From the NCBI GenBank assembly GCA_016719575.1, contig JADJYV010000002.1, forward strand, positions 62,001 to 126,000: a DNA stretch of 64,000 nucleotides. Reading direction: 5' to 3'. Both the position numbers and the translations under genes were made by a program. Source of the DNA: Pseudobdellovibrionaceae bacterium. Lineage in GTDB: Bacteria; Bdellovibrionota; Bdellovibrionia; Bdellovibrionales; Bdellovibrionaceae. Position 1 is the first letter of the stretch, and each line of letters opens with the position of its first letter. Under the pieces are notes generated by a model that saw nothing but the letters and a program-made list of their open reading frames with translations, did not search any database and was not told the origin of the DNA. Shown here piece by piece: positions 8,504 through 16,787 of this stretch.

Positions 8504-10054
8504 ATGGCTCCCGGCGATTCAAGCAAAGAAGTACCAAAAAATGTGATTCTCCATGCACTTAGCATGGCTTCGGGCACTCTTTTGAGCCGTGTTTTGGGAC
8601 TATTTCGGGATATGGCGTTGGCGGCCCTTTTTAGCCGAACGGTGACAGACGCTTGGACGGCAGCCTTTAGACTCCCTAATCTTTTCAGGAGGTTACTCGG
8701 GGAGGGGTCTCTTTCCGTCAGTTTTATTCCGGTCTTTATAGAAGCTCGGATTGACTCTGGGGCTCGGGCGCAAAACTTAGCTAATGGGGTTTACACTCTT
8801 TTGTTGGTGGTTTTGGGCGGGCTAACGGCACTGGGGGTTCTTTTTGCCGAGCCCATTATGTCGCTTCTTTTAGCCCCTGGGTACGGGGCCGAAAAATTCG
8901 CGCTCACGGTTCGCCTGGCGAGGATCATGTTTGGTTTTGTGTTTTTTGTTTCGACCTATGCTTATTTTATGGCGATTCTAAATGCCCTAGGCAAGTTTGC
9001 CATCGCGGCGCTGGCGCCGACCTTGTTTAATATTGCAATGATAGTTTCGACGGTGATGCCGCCCCATTTTTTCTCGCAAGTCGGGGATGGGCTTGCGTGG
9101 GGCGTTCTGGTGGGTGGCGCTTTACAAATGGGACTGTTGATTCCGGCGCTCGCTCGGCTGGGGGCCTTGCCTCGAATTTCGGACTGGCGACGGAATAAGG
9201 ATGTTTCTCGTGTTTTGCGAAGTATGCTTCCGGGACTTGTGGGCATGGGGCTTTTGCAGCTTACCACGATCGTGAACTTGGCCTATGCCAGCAGCCTCGG
9301 AGAGGGAGCGATTTCGTACATCTATTGGGCCGATCGCCTGCTCGAGTTGCCTCTGTCGTTGGTGGCGGTAAGTTTGGGGTCGGCACTGCTTCCGGCTCTT
9401 TCGGCGATGTGGAATCAAGGGCAGTCTGCGCGAATGTCTGAGAGTGTGAATTATTATATGCGCCTGAATTTGTTTTTGGCGATTCCAGCAGCGCTGGGTC
9501 TTTATGTTTTAGCTTTGCCCATCGTTGAAGTTCTTTTTATGCGCGGAAATTTTAGCAGCATCGATGCGCAGAGCACAGCCTCAGTTCTTCGGATCTATTC
9601 AGTGCTGCTGATTGCCGCCAGTTGTGGGCGCGTGTTGGTGTCGGCCTACTATGCAGTGAAAAATACTTGGTTGCCAGCAACGGCTTCTGGGGGGGCGCTT
9701 CTGCTACATGTTTTTCTTGCGCCCATTTTGATGAAATTTTCGGGGCTTGAGGGGCTCGTGATTTCGTCGTGCCTGAGTGCTTTGGTGAACACTTTCTTGC
9801 TTTTGTTTTTCTTTTCGCGTTCGATACATCGATTTGATTTTTTCAAGCTGGCCCTGTCCACTCTGAAATTTCTTTTTGCCGGAGTGGGAATGGTGGGGAC
9901 GCTACAAATTTATGCGTCTCTGCTTGAGTTTTCTGGGGTCAAGATTTTGAGCTTGGCAGTAACGATTGTGGGCGGTGCACTTGTTTACTTTGGCTTGAGC
10001 CGGGTGTTGCGGGCCGTGGACAATAAAGATTATAAAAATAATCCTCAAAATTAA
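8504..10054 (+). CDS. murJ: Lipid II flippase MurJ
   Basis: MurJ flips the peptidoglycan precursor lipid II across the inner membrane. The 516-residue polytopic protein has the family start ASGTLLSRVLGLFRDM, TDAWTAAFRLPNLFRRLLGEG and the SVSFIPVF element, with about 14 hydrophobic helices. It starts at ATG 8504 after AGGTGA. The last eight codons and the stop (from about 10028) lie inside the first copy of the downstream tandem repeat, so the extreme C-terminus (DYKNNPQN) is repeat-derived or vice versa. A hairpin with a T-run at 10158-10191 is its likely terminator. Confidence 0.95.
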   Translation: MAPGDSSKEVPKNVILHALSMASGTLLSRVLGLFRDMALAALFSRTVTDAWTAAFRLPNLFRRLLGEGSLSVSFIPVFIEARIDSGARAQNLANGVYTLLLVVLGGLTALGVLFAEPIMSLLLAPGYGAEKFALTVRLARIMFGFVFFVSTYAYFMAILNALGKFAIAALAPTLFNIAMIVSTVMPPHFFSQVGDGLAWGVLVGGALQMGLLIPALARLGALPRISDWRRNKDVSRVLRSMLPGLVGMGLLQLTTIVNLAYASSLGEGAISYIYWADRLLELPLSLVAVSLGSALLPALSAMWNQGQSARMSESVNYYMRLNLFLAIPAALGLYVLALPIVEVLFMRGNFSSIDAQSTASVLRIYSVLLIAASCGRVLVSAYYAVKNTWLPATASGGALLLHVFLAPILMKFSGLEGLVISSCLSALVNTFLLLFFFSRSIHRFDFFKLALSTLKFLFAGVGMVGTLQIYASLLEFSGVKILSLAVTIVGGALVYFGLSRVLRAVDNKDYKNNPQN

Positions 10055-10117
10055 CCGCAGGAACTCTTCAGCGATTTTGATGATGCGTCGATAACGTAAA
10101 TAGGTTGGTTTACGCAT
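9902..10117 (-). pseudogene. Chimeric copy 1 of the repeat-encoded small ORF
   Basis: The first 30 codons (MRKPTYLRYRR...) match the 36-codon ORF in copies 2 and 3. The frame then leaves the repeat at 10028 and continues antisense to murJ for 41 more codons. The SD and hairpin upstream are intact. The hybrid tail suggests this copy was truncated by the repeat junction, or that the other copies are the derived ones. Coding status is uncertain. Confidence 0.25.
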
Positions 10118-10382
10118 ATCGGACCTCCGATCGGATTCGGATGTCCGGTATCATTTTAAAGCCGTGGGGTCGTATGTCTCACGGCTTTTTTGCATTTTGT
10201 GGGCCGGGGTTAACTACTCCCAACTGACTCGGCTTCGTGGAGTTAAGGGACCCCACAGCCCTCCTTCGATACCAAGACATCCGGGATTTTAAGTCCCAAC
10301 CTTGGTCTTGATTAACAGTCAGAAACGGCAATCAAAAGCAGGAGCGAATAACCGAAAAACGCTAAAGACTGCGAAGGATGAG
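10028..10382. repeat. Tandem repeat unit, copy 1 (355 bp)
   Basis: The unit begins GATTATAAAAATAATC within the final codons of murJ and is followed directly by copy 2. Copies 1 and 2 are nearly identical by eye, with scattered substitutions and at least one indel. In order it contains the murJ stop, the antisense small ORF start (10117), an SD hairpin ATCGGACCTCCGAT, a terminator-like hairpin, and a larger stem near 10281-10310 (ACCAAG...CTTGGT enclosing GGGA...TCCC). Confidence 0.9.
10158..10191 (+). terminator. Rho-independent terminator after murJ (repeat-borne)
   Basis: AGCCGTG (10160-10166) pairs with CACGGCT (10180-10186) and is followed by six T residues. It lies 104 nt after the murJ stop. 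The same hairpin recurs at 10515-10546 and 10872-10902, because it is part of the tandem unit. Confidence 0.75.
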
Positions 10383-10472
10383 GATTATAAAAATAATCTT
10401 CAAAATTAACCGCAGGAACTCTTCAGCGATTTTAATGATGCGTCGATAACGTAAATACGTGGTTTTACGCAT
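10362..10472 (-). CDS. Small 36-aa ORF in repeat copy 2
   Basis: Thirty-six codons from ATG 10472: a basic N-terminus (MRKTTYLRYRRIIK) then a hydrophobic tail (LRLILKIIFIILILRSL). GGAGG lies 6 nt before the ATG, inside the loop of the inverted repeat ATCGG-AGGT-CCGAT that abuts the start codon. Basic-hydrophobic peptides of this size encoded in tandem long repeats recall type I toxins such as Ldr, but no sequence family is recognised. Near-identity among copies means conservation is weak evidence; expression is unknown. Confidence 0.4.
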   Translation of the reverse strand: MRKTTYLRYRRIIKIAEEFLRLILKIIFIILILRSL

Positions 10473-10738
10473 ATCGGACCTCCGATCGGATTCGGATGTC
10501 CGGTATCATTTTAAAGCCGTGGGGTCGTATGTCTCACGGCTTTTTTGCATTTTGTGGGCCGGGGTTGACCGCTCTCAACTGGCTCGGCTTCGTGGAGTTA
10601 AGGGGACCCCACAGCCCTCCTTCGATACCAAGACATCCGGGATTTTAAGTCCCAACCTTGGTCTTGATTAACAGTCAGAAACAGCAATCAATAACAGGAG
10701 CGAATAACCGAAAAATGCTAAAGACTGCGAAGGATGAG
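10383..10738. repeat. Tandem repeat unit, copy 2 (356 bp)
   Basis: Second copy, again starting GATTATAAAAATAATC, so it duplicates the murJ stop region. It differs from copy 1 by scattered substitutions and by one extra base near 10602-10606, which breaks a 25-codon minus-strand frame seen in copy 1 but leaves the 36-codon ORF intact. The terminator hairpin is at 10515-10546. Confidence 0.9.
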
Positions 10739-10828
10739 GATTATAAAAATAATCTTCAAAATTAACCGCAGGAACTCTTCAGCGATTTTAATGATGCGTC
10801 GATAACGTAAATATGTTGGTTTACGCAT
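10718..10828 (-). CDS. Small 36-aa ORF in repeat copy 3
   Basis: The same 36-codon frame as in copy 2, starting MRKPTYLRYRR and ending ILILRSL before TAG; only residue 4 differs (Pro for Thr). The SD hairpin is altered (CGGACCTCCGGATT) but still leaves GGAGG in or next to the loop. Upstream sequence is single-copy after about 10917, so this copy has a different 5' context from copies 1 and 2. Confidence 0.4.
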   Translation of the reverse strand: MRKPTYLRYRRIIKIAEEFLRLILKIIFIILILRSL

Positions 10829-10917
10829 ATCGGACCTCCGGATTGAATTCGGATGTCCGGTATCATTTTAAAGCCGTGGGGTCGTATGTCTCACGGCTTT
10901 TTGCATTTTGTGGGCCG
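10739..10917. repeat. Tandem repeat unit, copy 3 (partial, ~180 bp)
   Basis: The third copy covers the murJ-end segment, the small ORF start and the terminator hairpin (10872-10902), then stops near TTTTGTGGGCCGGGG. From about 10918 to the fibre gene stop at 10992 the sequence is unique, and I see no further feature in it. Confidence 0.85.
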
Positions 10918-10991
10918 GGGGGGTGATCCGCAACCTATAAGCTGACCAGTGGCTCGGTAAACCAGCACTAATAATTGTTGCGCAGGGATTG

Positions 10992-13900
10992 CTAGAATTT
11001 CCGTATGCATCGAACGTATTGAACCCCGGTCTTAAAGTTGCTAGCGATAGTGCCAAGGGTGAAGTTGAAGTACCACGCATTAGTAGTACTGGATTCCGTG
11101 GAAGACCAATAGTTATTAGAATACGCAAAGCCATCAATATTCGATGAATTTTGGTAGAGATAATTTAGTTCTTGTCTAGCTGGTAAATACCAATCGCTAT
11201 TGCCTGCATATGTCATATTTTCACAGAATTTAGCGGCATCGGTGTCTGTATAGCTCAAAGCCAAAGATGCTGATTGTGCCGCGCCGTAAGTATTGTTTGA
11301 GGCCCCCGTTAGTATGCCATTCGCAGTTGTTCCTGAAGAATTCGCCCACGCTTTTGTCACAGTATCAGTCCCACCACTACATGTAGGAGTTGTAGAGTTC
11401 GTGCACCCACCGGGTGTGGTGAAGTATTGTTTGCCATTATAGAGCCCAACGTAAATATTTCCGGAGCCCCAGCAGGATTGGCCTACGATACAGTCGTCTG
11501 TCTTGTTGGTCATCGTCCAGTTGTTTCCATTTTTTGTAAGAGTCACAGATTGTAAATTGTTCGCCTGCATATCGAAGGTTGAAATGCCATTGGCAAAGCC
11601 ATCCGATCCAAACGGCGTAATTGCTAGAGGGAAGGGGACTTTTCTCATAATGGTAATTTGCCAACCATCTGGTAGTATAGAAAGCTGAGGCAGGTTAATA
11701 ACCCCAGCCACTGCGTAGTTGTAGCTAAAGTAAACTCCTGGTTGTGAACTATTGATGGTATATGGAGTCGATGTAATGTCGACACGACCAACTACTGCGC
11801 TGTTGAGGGCAGTCCAAGCATTCGACAGATATCCTTCGATAGTCCCCAGGGTTGAGTTGTAGCGAATATCGCCATTTGTCGGACTAGCAGGTCTTTGCCC
11901 AGAACTGCCCGCTGGAAGTCGGATGGAGTCAGTTCTTGAACTCACATCAAGTGAAACCATAGGACTTGTAGTCCCAACCCCAACATTGCCATTTGGCAGT
12001 AGAGTCATTTTTTCTTGGCTATCAACTTCAAGAGCGAGCTTGCTGTTGCTTTCGGTACCAATCACTCCGTAACCGCTACCCATATAGGTTACTAAAGTCG
12101 TTGTGCCATCGCTTTGATAAAGACCGTAGCCGGAGTTTGTCGCCCGAAAATAAGAAGCTTTGGAGACGCCATTGACTTCTAAGAGTTCGCTCGGCGAAGT
12201 CGTGCCGATCCCCACGTTCCCCGATGAATCAATCGTCATGCGCGTTGTGTTGTTTGTCTCAAAGCCGAGATTGTTGGCGCTGTTGAGTCCGATGGTTGCA
12301 TCGGCGCCGAAATTATTGCCATTCTTTATAAATGCCAGATTCGTTTGGCTGACCCAAGAGGAACCTGTGCTTGTGAGAATATCTCCAGCCGTTCCTGGTG
12401 CAATGGTCTGCAGAGCGCCAGTGCCATTGCCGACTAGCAGGCTGTTTGAAGCGAGGGTTGAGCTTCCGGTTCCACCATTACTGACGGGCAGGGAGCCGCT
12501 GCTGATTTGGCTTGCGTCGATAGCGATGTTTGAGCAGGACATAATGTCGCCGACGGAGTTGTAGGTAAGAGTTTGATAGGCGCCACAAGAACTTGTAAAC
12601 GAACTTGCGCCAGTTATGGTTGATCGCAAGTCTGTCATTGCAATAAAATCGGATTTCCATACCGAGCCATCCCAGCGCAAAGCTTGTCCTGCAGCAGACC
12701 CACTGGCAATTGATATCCCAGGCGTTGTCGAGCCTGTTACTACTGAAATTGGAGCCGTGCCCGTTACGTTGGTTACGGTGCCGCCGCTTCCTGTGGCCGA
12801 AATGGTGATCATGTTTGCGCTATTGGAGATGTTAACGCCGCTTCCTGCGGTGAGGGATTTGTATTCGAGGCCTGTTTGGCCGTTGTTTACGCCGAGAATT
12901 TGGTTGGAGGTTCCCATTGAGGTGTGCCCCGTGCCGCCACTTGTGACGGGCAATGTGCCAGTAAGGTTCGCAGCATTGGAACTCATTTGAATCCAACTAG
13001 AGCCCGTGTCGACAAAGACCTGCTCTGTATCAGTGGCGTAATAGACTCGTCCATCCACGGAGGGAGCTGGGCGCGAGGCAAAGCTTCCTTTCGACAGAGA
13101 GACAACCCCGCCCCCATTTTTAACCGCATCCGTAATGCCGTAACCGCTGAGAGTTGTTGGGCTTGCAATTTTAGACCAGGCAATCGCAGCTGAGGATGAA
13201 ATGTCCGCATTGGTGATACTGTTATCTAAAATGCTTGTTGAGGTGACTGAGTTTGTCGGTACCACGATATTCGTTAGCTGCGACCCATCGATGGCAGGGA
13301 GTTTGGCTGTGGCATCAAGTTGAACGATTTGTCCTATGCCGGTTCCCATATTTACTTTTGCAACGCCCGAGCTTGAATACACCATACCCGAAGTTGCAGC
13401 ATTTGTATCAAACTGAATAATCCCTTTTGCCGTATAACTAGAGTCGAGCGGCGCGGTGGGAGCGGCTTGCAAAGTCCAACCGGTTCCTGTGTTGAAGGCT
13501 AAAACTTTTCCGTTATCAGCTCCCGTTGGTGCGGTAACGGCATAGCCCTTGATTTTATCCACCGACAGGTTTGAGCCAATAAATCCCGAAATGTCACCGC
13601 TCACGGCGACGCCTCCGAGGCTTGCAGGAGTCATATAGGTCGTCGAGGTCCCGAGGATGAGCTTCCAAAATTCATCATACTGAGCCTGGTTCAGAGGGTT
13701 GTTTGCGTAGGTTGTCGTGTTCACAGCTAGATCTGCTTTGATTAGCAGTTTTGAAGAAAAACCATCAACTGTTTCAGCAGACTTCGCTTGAATGGCAAAG
13801 GGAACCGCTTCGATTTTTTGGGAGGCAAAAGCCTGGCTTCCTCCTGAGTCTACAAAACTAATCACAAGCTCGCGGCCATCTGCGACAGCAGGAGTGTAGG

Positions 13901-14261
13901 TCGATCCAGAGGAACATCCGCTGAGTCCAGTAAGGGGTGATGTCGAAGCGAAGATCTTTGCCAAATCGTAACCGCCCGAAGCTGTATTTGTCCCCGCTCC
14001 CAGAGCGAGAGAAAAATAGCCACTGGATCCGGTCATATCGACGGTAATGGTTTCACGGTATAACAAACAGCCAAGGGCGGCAGGAGGAGCTTTGATGTCG
14101 ATAGTGAACTGCACCACAGGCTCTTCAAGGGGAGTGCCATCCGGTCGTGTGATGATCCCATCGACACCAAATGTGAGCGGTGCTGCCAGAGCAAATGGGC
14201 TCAGCAGAATGATCGCAACTCCAAAAATAAATGACCGCAGTCCTAGCGACGTCCTATTCAT
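10992..14261 (-). CDS. Exported mosaic fibre / tail-fibre-like adhesin with DUF1566 tip
   Basis: An exported protein of ~1089 residues. ATG 14261 is followed by a signal peptide ending FALA-APL. The N-terminal ~150 residues look like a beta-rich head ending QKIEAVPFAIQAKSAETVDG. The long shaft has phage tail-fibre repeats: LPVTSGGTG and LPVSNGGTG, two NVG(I/V)GTTSP repeats, and QRPASPTNGDIRYN. The last ~165 residues match the DUF1566/Lcl_C fold (DWYLPARQELNYLY, YWSSTESS, VRCIRKF). Bdellovibrio is known to use chimeric phage-fibre-like surface proteins (mosaic adhesive trimers) on prey; this could be one. Trimerisation and ligand are inferred. An in-frame TTG at 14282 is possible but has no better SD. 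Confidence 0.75.
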   Translation of the reverse strand: MNRTSLGLRSFIFGVAIILLSPFALAAPLTFGVDGIITRPDGTPLEEPVVQFTIDIKAPPAALGCLLYRETITVDMTGSSGYFSLALGAGTNTASGGYDLAKIFASTSPLTGLSGCSSGSTYTPAVADGRELVISFVDSGGSQAFASQKIEAVPFAIQAKSAETVDGFSSKLLIKADLAVNTTTYANNPLNQAQYDEFWKLILGTSTTYMTPASLGGVAVSGDISGFIGSNLSVDKIKGYAVTAPTGADNGKVLAFNTGTGWTLQAAPTAPLDSSYTAKGIIQFDTNAATSGMVYSSSGVAKVNMGTGIGQIVQLDATAKLPAIDGSQLTNIVVPTNSVTSTSILDNSITNADISSSAAIAWSKIASPTTLSGYGITDAVKNGGGVVSLSKGSFASRPAPSVDGRVYYATDTEQVFVDTGSSWIQMSSNAANLTGTLPVTSGGTGHTSMGTSNQILGVNNGQTGLEYKSLTAGSGVNISNSANMITISATGSGGTVTNVTGTAPISVVTGSTTPGISIASGSAAGQALRWDGSVWKSDFIAMTDLRSTITGASSFTSSCGAYQTLTYNSVGDIMSCSNIAIDASQISSGSLPVSNGGTGSSTLASNSLLVGNGTGALQTIAPGTAGDILTSTGSSWVSQTNLAFIKNGNNFGADATIGLNSANNLGFETNNTTRMTIDSSGNVGIGTTSPSELLEVNGVSKASYFRATNSGYGLYQSDGTTTLVTYMGSGYGVIGTESNSKLALEVDSQEKMTLLPNGNVGVGTTSPMVSLDVSSRTDSIRLPAGSSGQRPASPTNGDIRYNSTLGTIEGYLSNAWTALNSAVVGRVDITSTPYTINSSQPGVYFSYNYAVAGVINLPQLSILPDGWQITIMRKVPFPLAITPFGSDGFANGISTFDMQANNLQSVTLTKNGNNWTMTNKTDDCIVGQSCWGSGNIYVGLYNGKQYFTTPGGCTNSTTPTCSGGTDTVTKAWANSSGTTANGILTGASNNTYGAAQSASLALSYTDTDAAKFCENMTYAGNSDWYLPARQELNYLYQNSSNIDGFAYSNNYWSSTESSTTNAWYFNFTLGTIASNFKTGVQYVRCIRKF

Positions 14262-14452
14262 TCGTAATGAATTTATCGGCAAGACCGAGGTTTTAGTTGA
14301 GGGTGCGTTTTATATTGAGAAAATGTGAATAAAAGTGTCCCAGCCACCTAGATCATTTAAGGGCGCCTACTCCGTGGACACTTTCAGAAATAGTTTCATT
14401 GGGCGCCGTAAGTTGCAGAAAATCCACAGGAATTGTAGTATACGTCAGTGAC

Positions 14453-15232
14453 ATGAAACGCGCTCTCATTTTTACTTTAACATTGACACTTTTTTGGTTG
14501 GGACTCCCGGCGACCGTCAATGCAGTGACTCCCGAGGTTTACTCTAGTCAGATTTTGAAAAAGGACTTGCCCCACGCTCAAGCATGGCTCAGGCGACTTG
14601 CTGAAGCGTCAAGTTTTACTCTGGTGGACACGTATTCATTTTATCAATCAGCTCTGCCAGAATTGCAGGAAAATCATCATCAAGGAATTTCAGTGAGAGG
14701 CTCCCTAGAGCGGATGTTGCTCCTATTAGAAGGAGCTCGGTATTTTCCTCAGGTAGAGCAGGCTCCGCTCGAGTTCCACAATAAAAAGGAATCTATTTTA
14801 AAAGTTCTTCAGATTGCTAAGGATCACTTGGATCGAATGCAAATCGGGGAAGATCCTCAAGTGCTCCTTGAGGAGTGGGCCGCTGCCACTACGGCTCAAA
14901 AATTAGGGTCGGAGTTTGAGGCCGATCTGCTGGCTGTTTTTAGCGAAATGCAGCGTCTTCTGATTCCTTCTTCAGAACAAGACACAAATAGCGAGTCCTC
15001 ACAAGTTGCCGAAGTTCAGGCGATTGACACAGAAAATGACCGAATCTTTAGTGATCAAAAATTCGAAGAACAAAGATTTTCATCCTATGTGCAAACAGCA
15101 GAGGGACCGATTTTAGCAGAAGAGTGCCAAGCTCCACTCCGTTGGAAGACCGAACGGGCTGAGTTCTGCGAGGGTGATGACTTTCTAGAGTGCGACCGCA
15201 ATTATGCGCGTCAGTGCAAAAAGCTTCAATAA
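14453..15232 (+). CDS. Hypothetical secreted protein
   Basis: About 259 residues. ATG 14453 gives a good signal peptide (MKRALIFTLTLTLFWLGLP...VNA). The mature part is mostly helical and acidic, without membrane segments. Four Cys cluster at the C-terminus (EECQAP, EFCEG, LECDRN, RQCKK), suggesting two disulphides in the periplasm or outside. I recognise no family. The longer frame from 14399 would place charged residues before the signal and is rejected. It stands alone, between the divergent fibre gene and the flavoprotein gene. Confidence 0.6.
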   Translation: MKRALIFTLTLTLFWLGLPATVNAVTPEVYSSQILKKDLPHAQAWLRRLAEASSFTLVDTYSFYQSALPELQENHHQGISVRGSLERMLLLLEGARYFPQVEQAPLEFHNKKESILKVLQIAKDHLDRMQIGEDPQVLLEEWAAATTAQKLGSEFEADLLAVFSEMQRLLIPSSEQDTNSESSQVAEVQAIDTENDRIFSDQKFEEQRFSSYVQTAEGPILAEECQAPLRWKTERAEFCEGDDFLECDRNYARQCKKLQ

Positions 15233-15271
15233 GACTCAAAAATCCTTTAGCATTTAAAATCTGGGGGGTTT

Positions 15272-16282
15272 ATGAATTCTAAAATTTCTTCCATCGAGAC
15301 TGCTTTTGCAAAAATGATGGGAATTTCATATCCGATTATTGCAGCGCCCATGTTTTTGGTGAGCAACGAAAATCTTGTCGTTGCAGCTAGTGAAGCTGGC
15401 GGGATTGGAACCTTTCCGGCATTGAACTATCGCCCTATTGAACAGTACCGAGACGCTTTGAAAAATATCAAACAACGAACGAAGAAGCCCATTGGGGTTA
15501 ACATCATTGTTAACAAAAGCAATACGCGTCAGAACGAGGACCTAAGGTATGCCCTTGATGCGGGTGTAGAGCTTTTTATCACGTCACTGGGCAACCCCCA
15601 GGCTGTCATTTCTGAAGCTCACAAAAATGGCGCTAAAGTGCTATGTGATGTAACGAATTTGGAATTTGCAAAAAAAGTTCAAGACTTGGGGGCGGATGGA
15701 GTCATTGCTGTTGGAGCCGGAGCTGGGGGGCATGCGGGGCCGATCTCGCCATTAGTACTTATTCCCTGGTTAAAACAAGAATTACAAATACCAGTTATTG
15801 CAGCCGGTGGGATTTCCCATGGCTCACAAATCTTAGCCTGCCTCGGTCTTGGAGCTGAGGGCGTGAGTCTCGGTACAAGATTTATAGCTTCAAAAGAAGC
15901 TGAAGTCGATGTCTCGTACAAAGAAGCCGTTGTTCGAGCGACGCCAGAGGATATTGTGATGACGACCCGGGTTTCAGGCACTCCCGCTGCCGTGATCAAT
16001 ACCGATTATGTCAAAAAATTAGGAACTGATTTACCTTGGGTCTTGAGGCTGTTAAAACAAAACCCTCTGACTAAAAAATATGTCGTACCGCTCATTCATT
16101 TGATGGGCATGCGAGCTCTTGAGGCTGCTGCCAACAAGCCGACTTGGAAAACAGTTTGGAGTGCAGGACAGTCGGTGGGTTTGATAAAAGAAATTCTCTC
16201 GACTGATGAGATATACCGGAGACTGCTTGCGGAGTATCAAGAGGCTTTAGAGCGATTACGCACCGAAAGCGTGAGCTCGTAG
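15272..16282 (+). CDS. NAD(P)H-dependent flavin oxidoreductase (nitronate monooxygenase/FabK-like)
   Basis: An FMN TIM-barrel of 336 residues. It has the family opening YPIIAAPMFLVSNENL, a GVNIIVN strand, the GADGVIAVGAGAGGHAG signature, PVIAAGGISHG and EGVSLGTRFIASKEA for flavin phosphate binding. Nitronate monooxygenases oxidise alkyl nitronates; FabK is an enoyl-ACP reductase. The two cannot be separated here. The start follows a G-rich SD (CTGGGGGG). Its 3' end overlaps the convergent DUF4442 gene by 46 bp. Confidence 0.85.
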   Translation: MNSKISSIETAFAKMMGISYPIIAAPMFLVSNENLVVAASEAGGIGTFPALNYRPIEQYRDALKNIKQRTKKPIGVNIIVNKSNTRQNEDLRYALDAGVELFITSLGNPQAVISEAHKNGAKVLCDVTNLEFAKKVQDLGADGVIAVGAGAGGHAGPISPLVLIPWLKQELQIPVIAAGGISHGSQILACLGLGAEGVSLGTRFIASKEAEVDVSYKEAVVRATPEDIVMTTRVSGTPAAVINTDYVKKLGTDLPWVLRLLKQNPLTKKYVVPLIHLMGMRALEAAANKPTWKTVWSAGQSVGLIKEILSTDEIYRRLLAEYQEALERLRTESVSS

Positions 16283-16737
16283 GTCGCGACTTTTTCAGTT
16301 TCACTTTTGCAAGGAACTGTCGAGTAAGCTTTAAAGGTTGCCTCAAGGCGATCCGGTGATGCTTTAGCTTGTTCGATAAGGGCTCGCACTTTGTCGGCGT
16401 CTTCGCAGATAAAATGAACATCGCCATCACAGCGTTTCAAAAAGTCAGCCTTAAAGTCTTTAAAGATAAAATCAATTTTCTGTCCGCTTTCGTAAATGGC
16501 AGCGACTGCTGTGATGGCAATGGAAAGCTCAGCGCCAATACCAAGGGCGCCGAAATACATGACCTTGAGATGATTCTGAGTTCGTCGGCTCAACTTTATT
16601 TTAATGACACTGCGAGTGGGGGAGAGTTCAATGCACCGAGGCCTTACAAAAGCGAGCAGGGGGATTTTTAGAAGGCCGTAAATTATCAAAACGATATTTG
16701 CTTTAAAGAGACTAAGATGTTTCTGAGTGCCAGACAT
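16237..16737 (-). CDS. DUF4442 / hotdog-fold thioesterase-like protein
   Basis: About 166 residues from ATG 16737. The IKIKLSRRTQNHLKVMYFGALGIGAELS segment is typical of DUF4442 proteins, single hotdog domains related to PaaI-type acyl-CoA thioesterases; catalysis is not proven for the group. The SD GGAGGG lies 8 nt before the ATG and forms the 3' arm of a terminator-like hairpin. The gene is the last of the minus-strand gliding-like cluster or is read through from it. It overlaps the flavoprotein gene tail to tail. Confidence 0.65.
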   Translation of the reverse strand: MSGTQKHLSLFKANIVLIIYGLLKIPLLAFVRPRCIELSPTRSVIKIKLSRRTQNHLKVMYFGALGIGAELSIAITAVAAIYESGQKIDFIFKDFKADFLKRCDGDVHFICEDADKVRALIEQAKASPDRLEATFKAYSTVPCKSETEKVATYELTLSVRNRSKAS

Positions 16738-16767
16738 AAAAAAAGCCCTCCCGAAGGAGAGCCTTTT
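16738..16767 (-). terminator. Terminator-like hairpin overlapping the DUF4442 ribosome binding site
   Basis: On the minus strand GGCTCTCC-TTCG-GGAGGGC is followed by seven T residues running directly into the ATG of the DUF4442 gene. The UUCG-type loop and T-run fit an intrinsic terminator for the upstream coiled-coil gene. The descending arm also holds the only good SD for the next gene. Confidence 0.65.
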
Positions 16768-16787
16768 GGTTTGCAAAATCCAGTTGG

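Noticed and set aside
10192..10361. Minus-strand 25-codon ORF starting GTGGGGTCC in copy 1
   Set aside because: SD spacing too short, and a one-base indel breaks it in copy 2.
10459..10671. Plus-strand 70-codon frame in repeat copy 2
   Set aside because: Runs through the terminator and larger stem, not kept in other copies, no SD.
10026..10917. CRISPR array or c-di-GMP (merRNA-type) riboswitch
   Set aside because: Units are 355 bp with no short repeat-spacer pattern, and the GEMM core motif is not seen.
12160..12990. Long plus-strand frames opposite the fibre gene
   Set aside because: Antisense shadows of a low-complexity coding sequence; no SD or domain.
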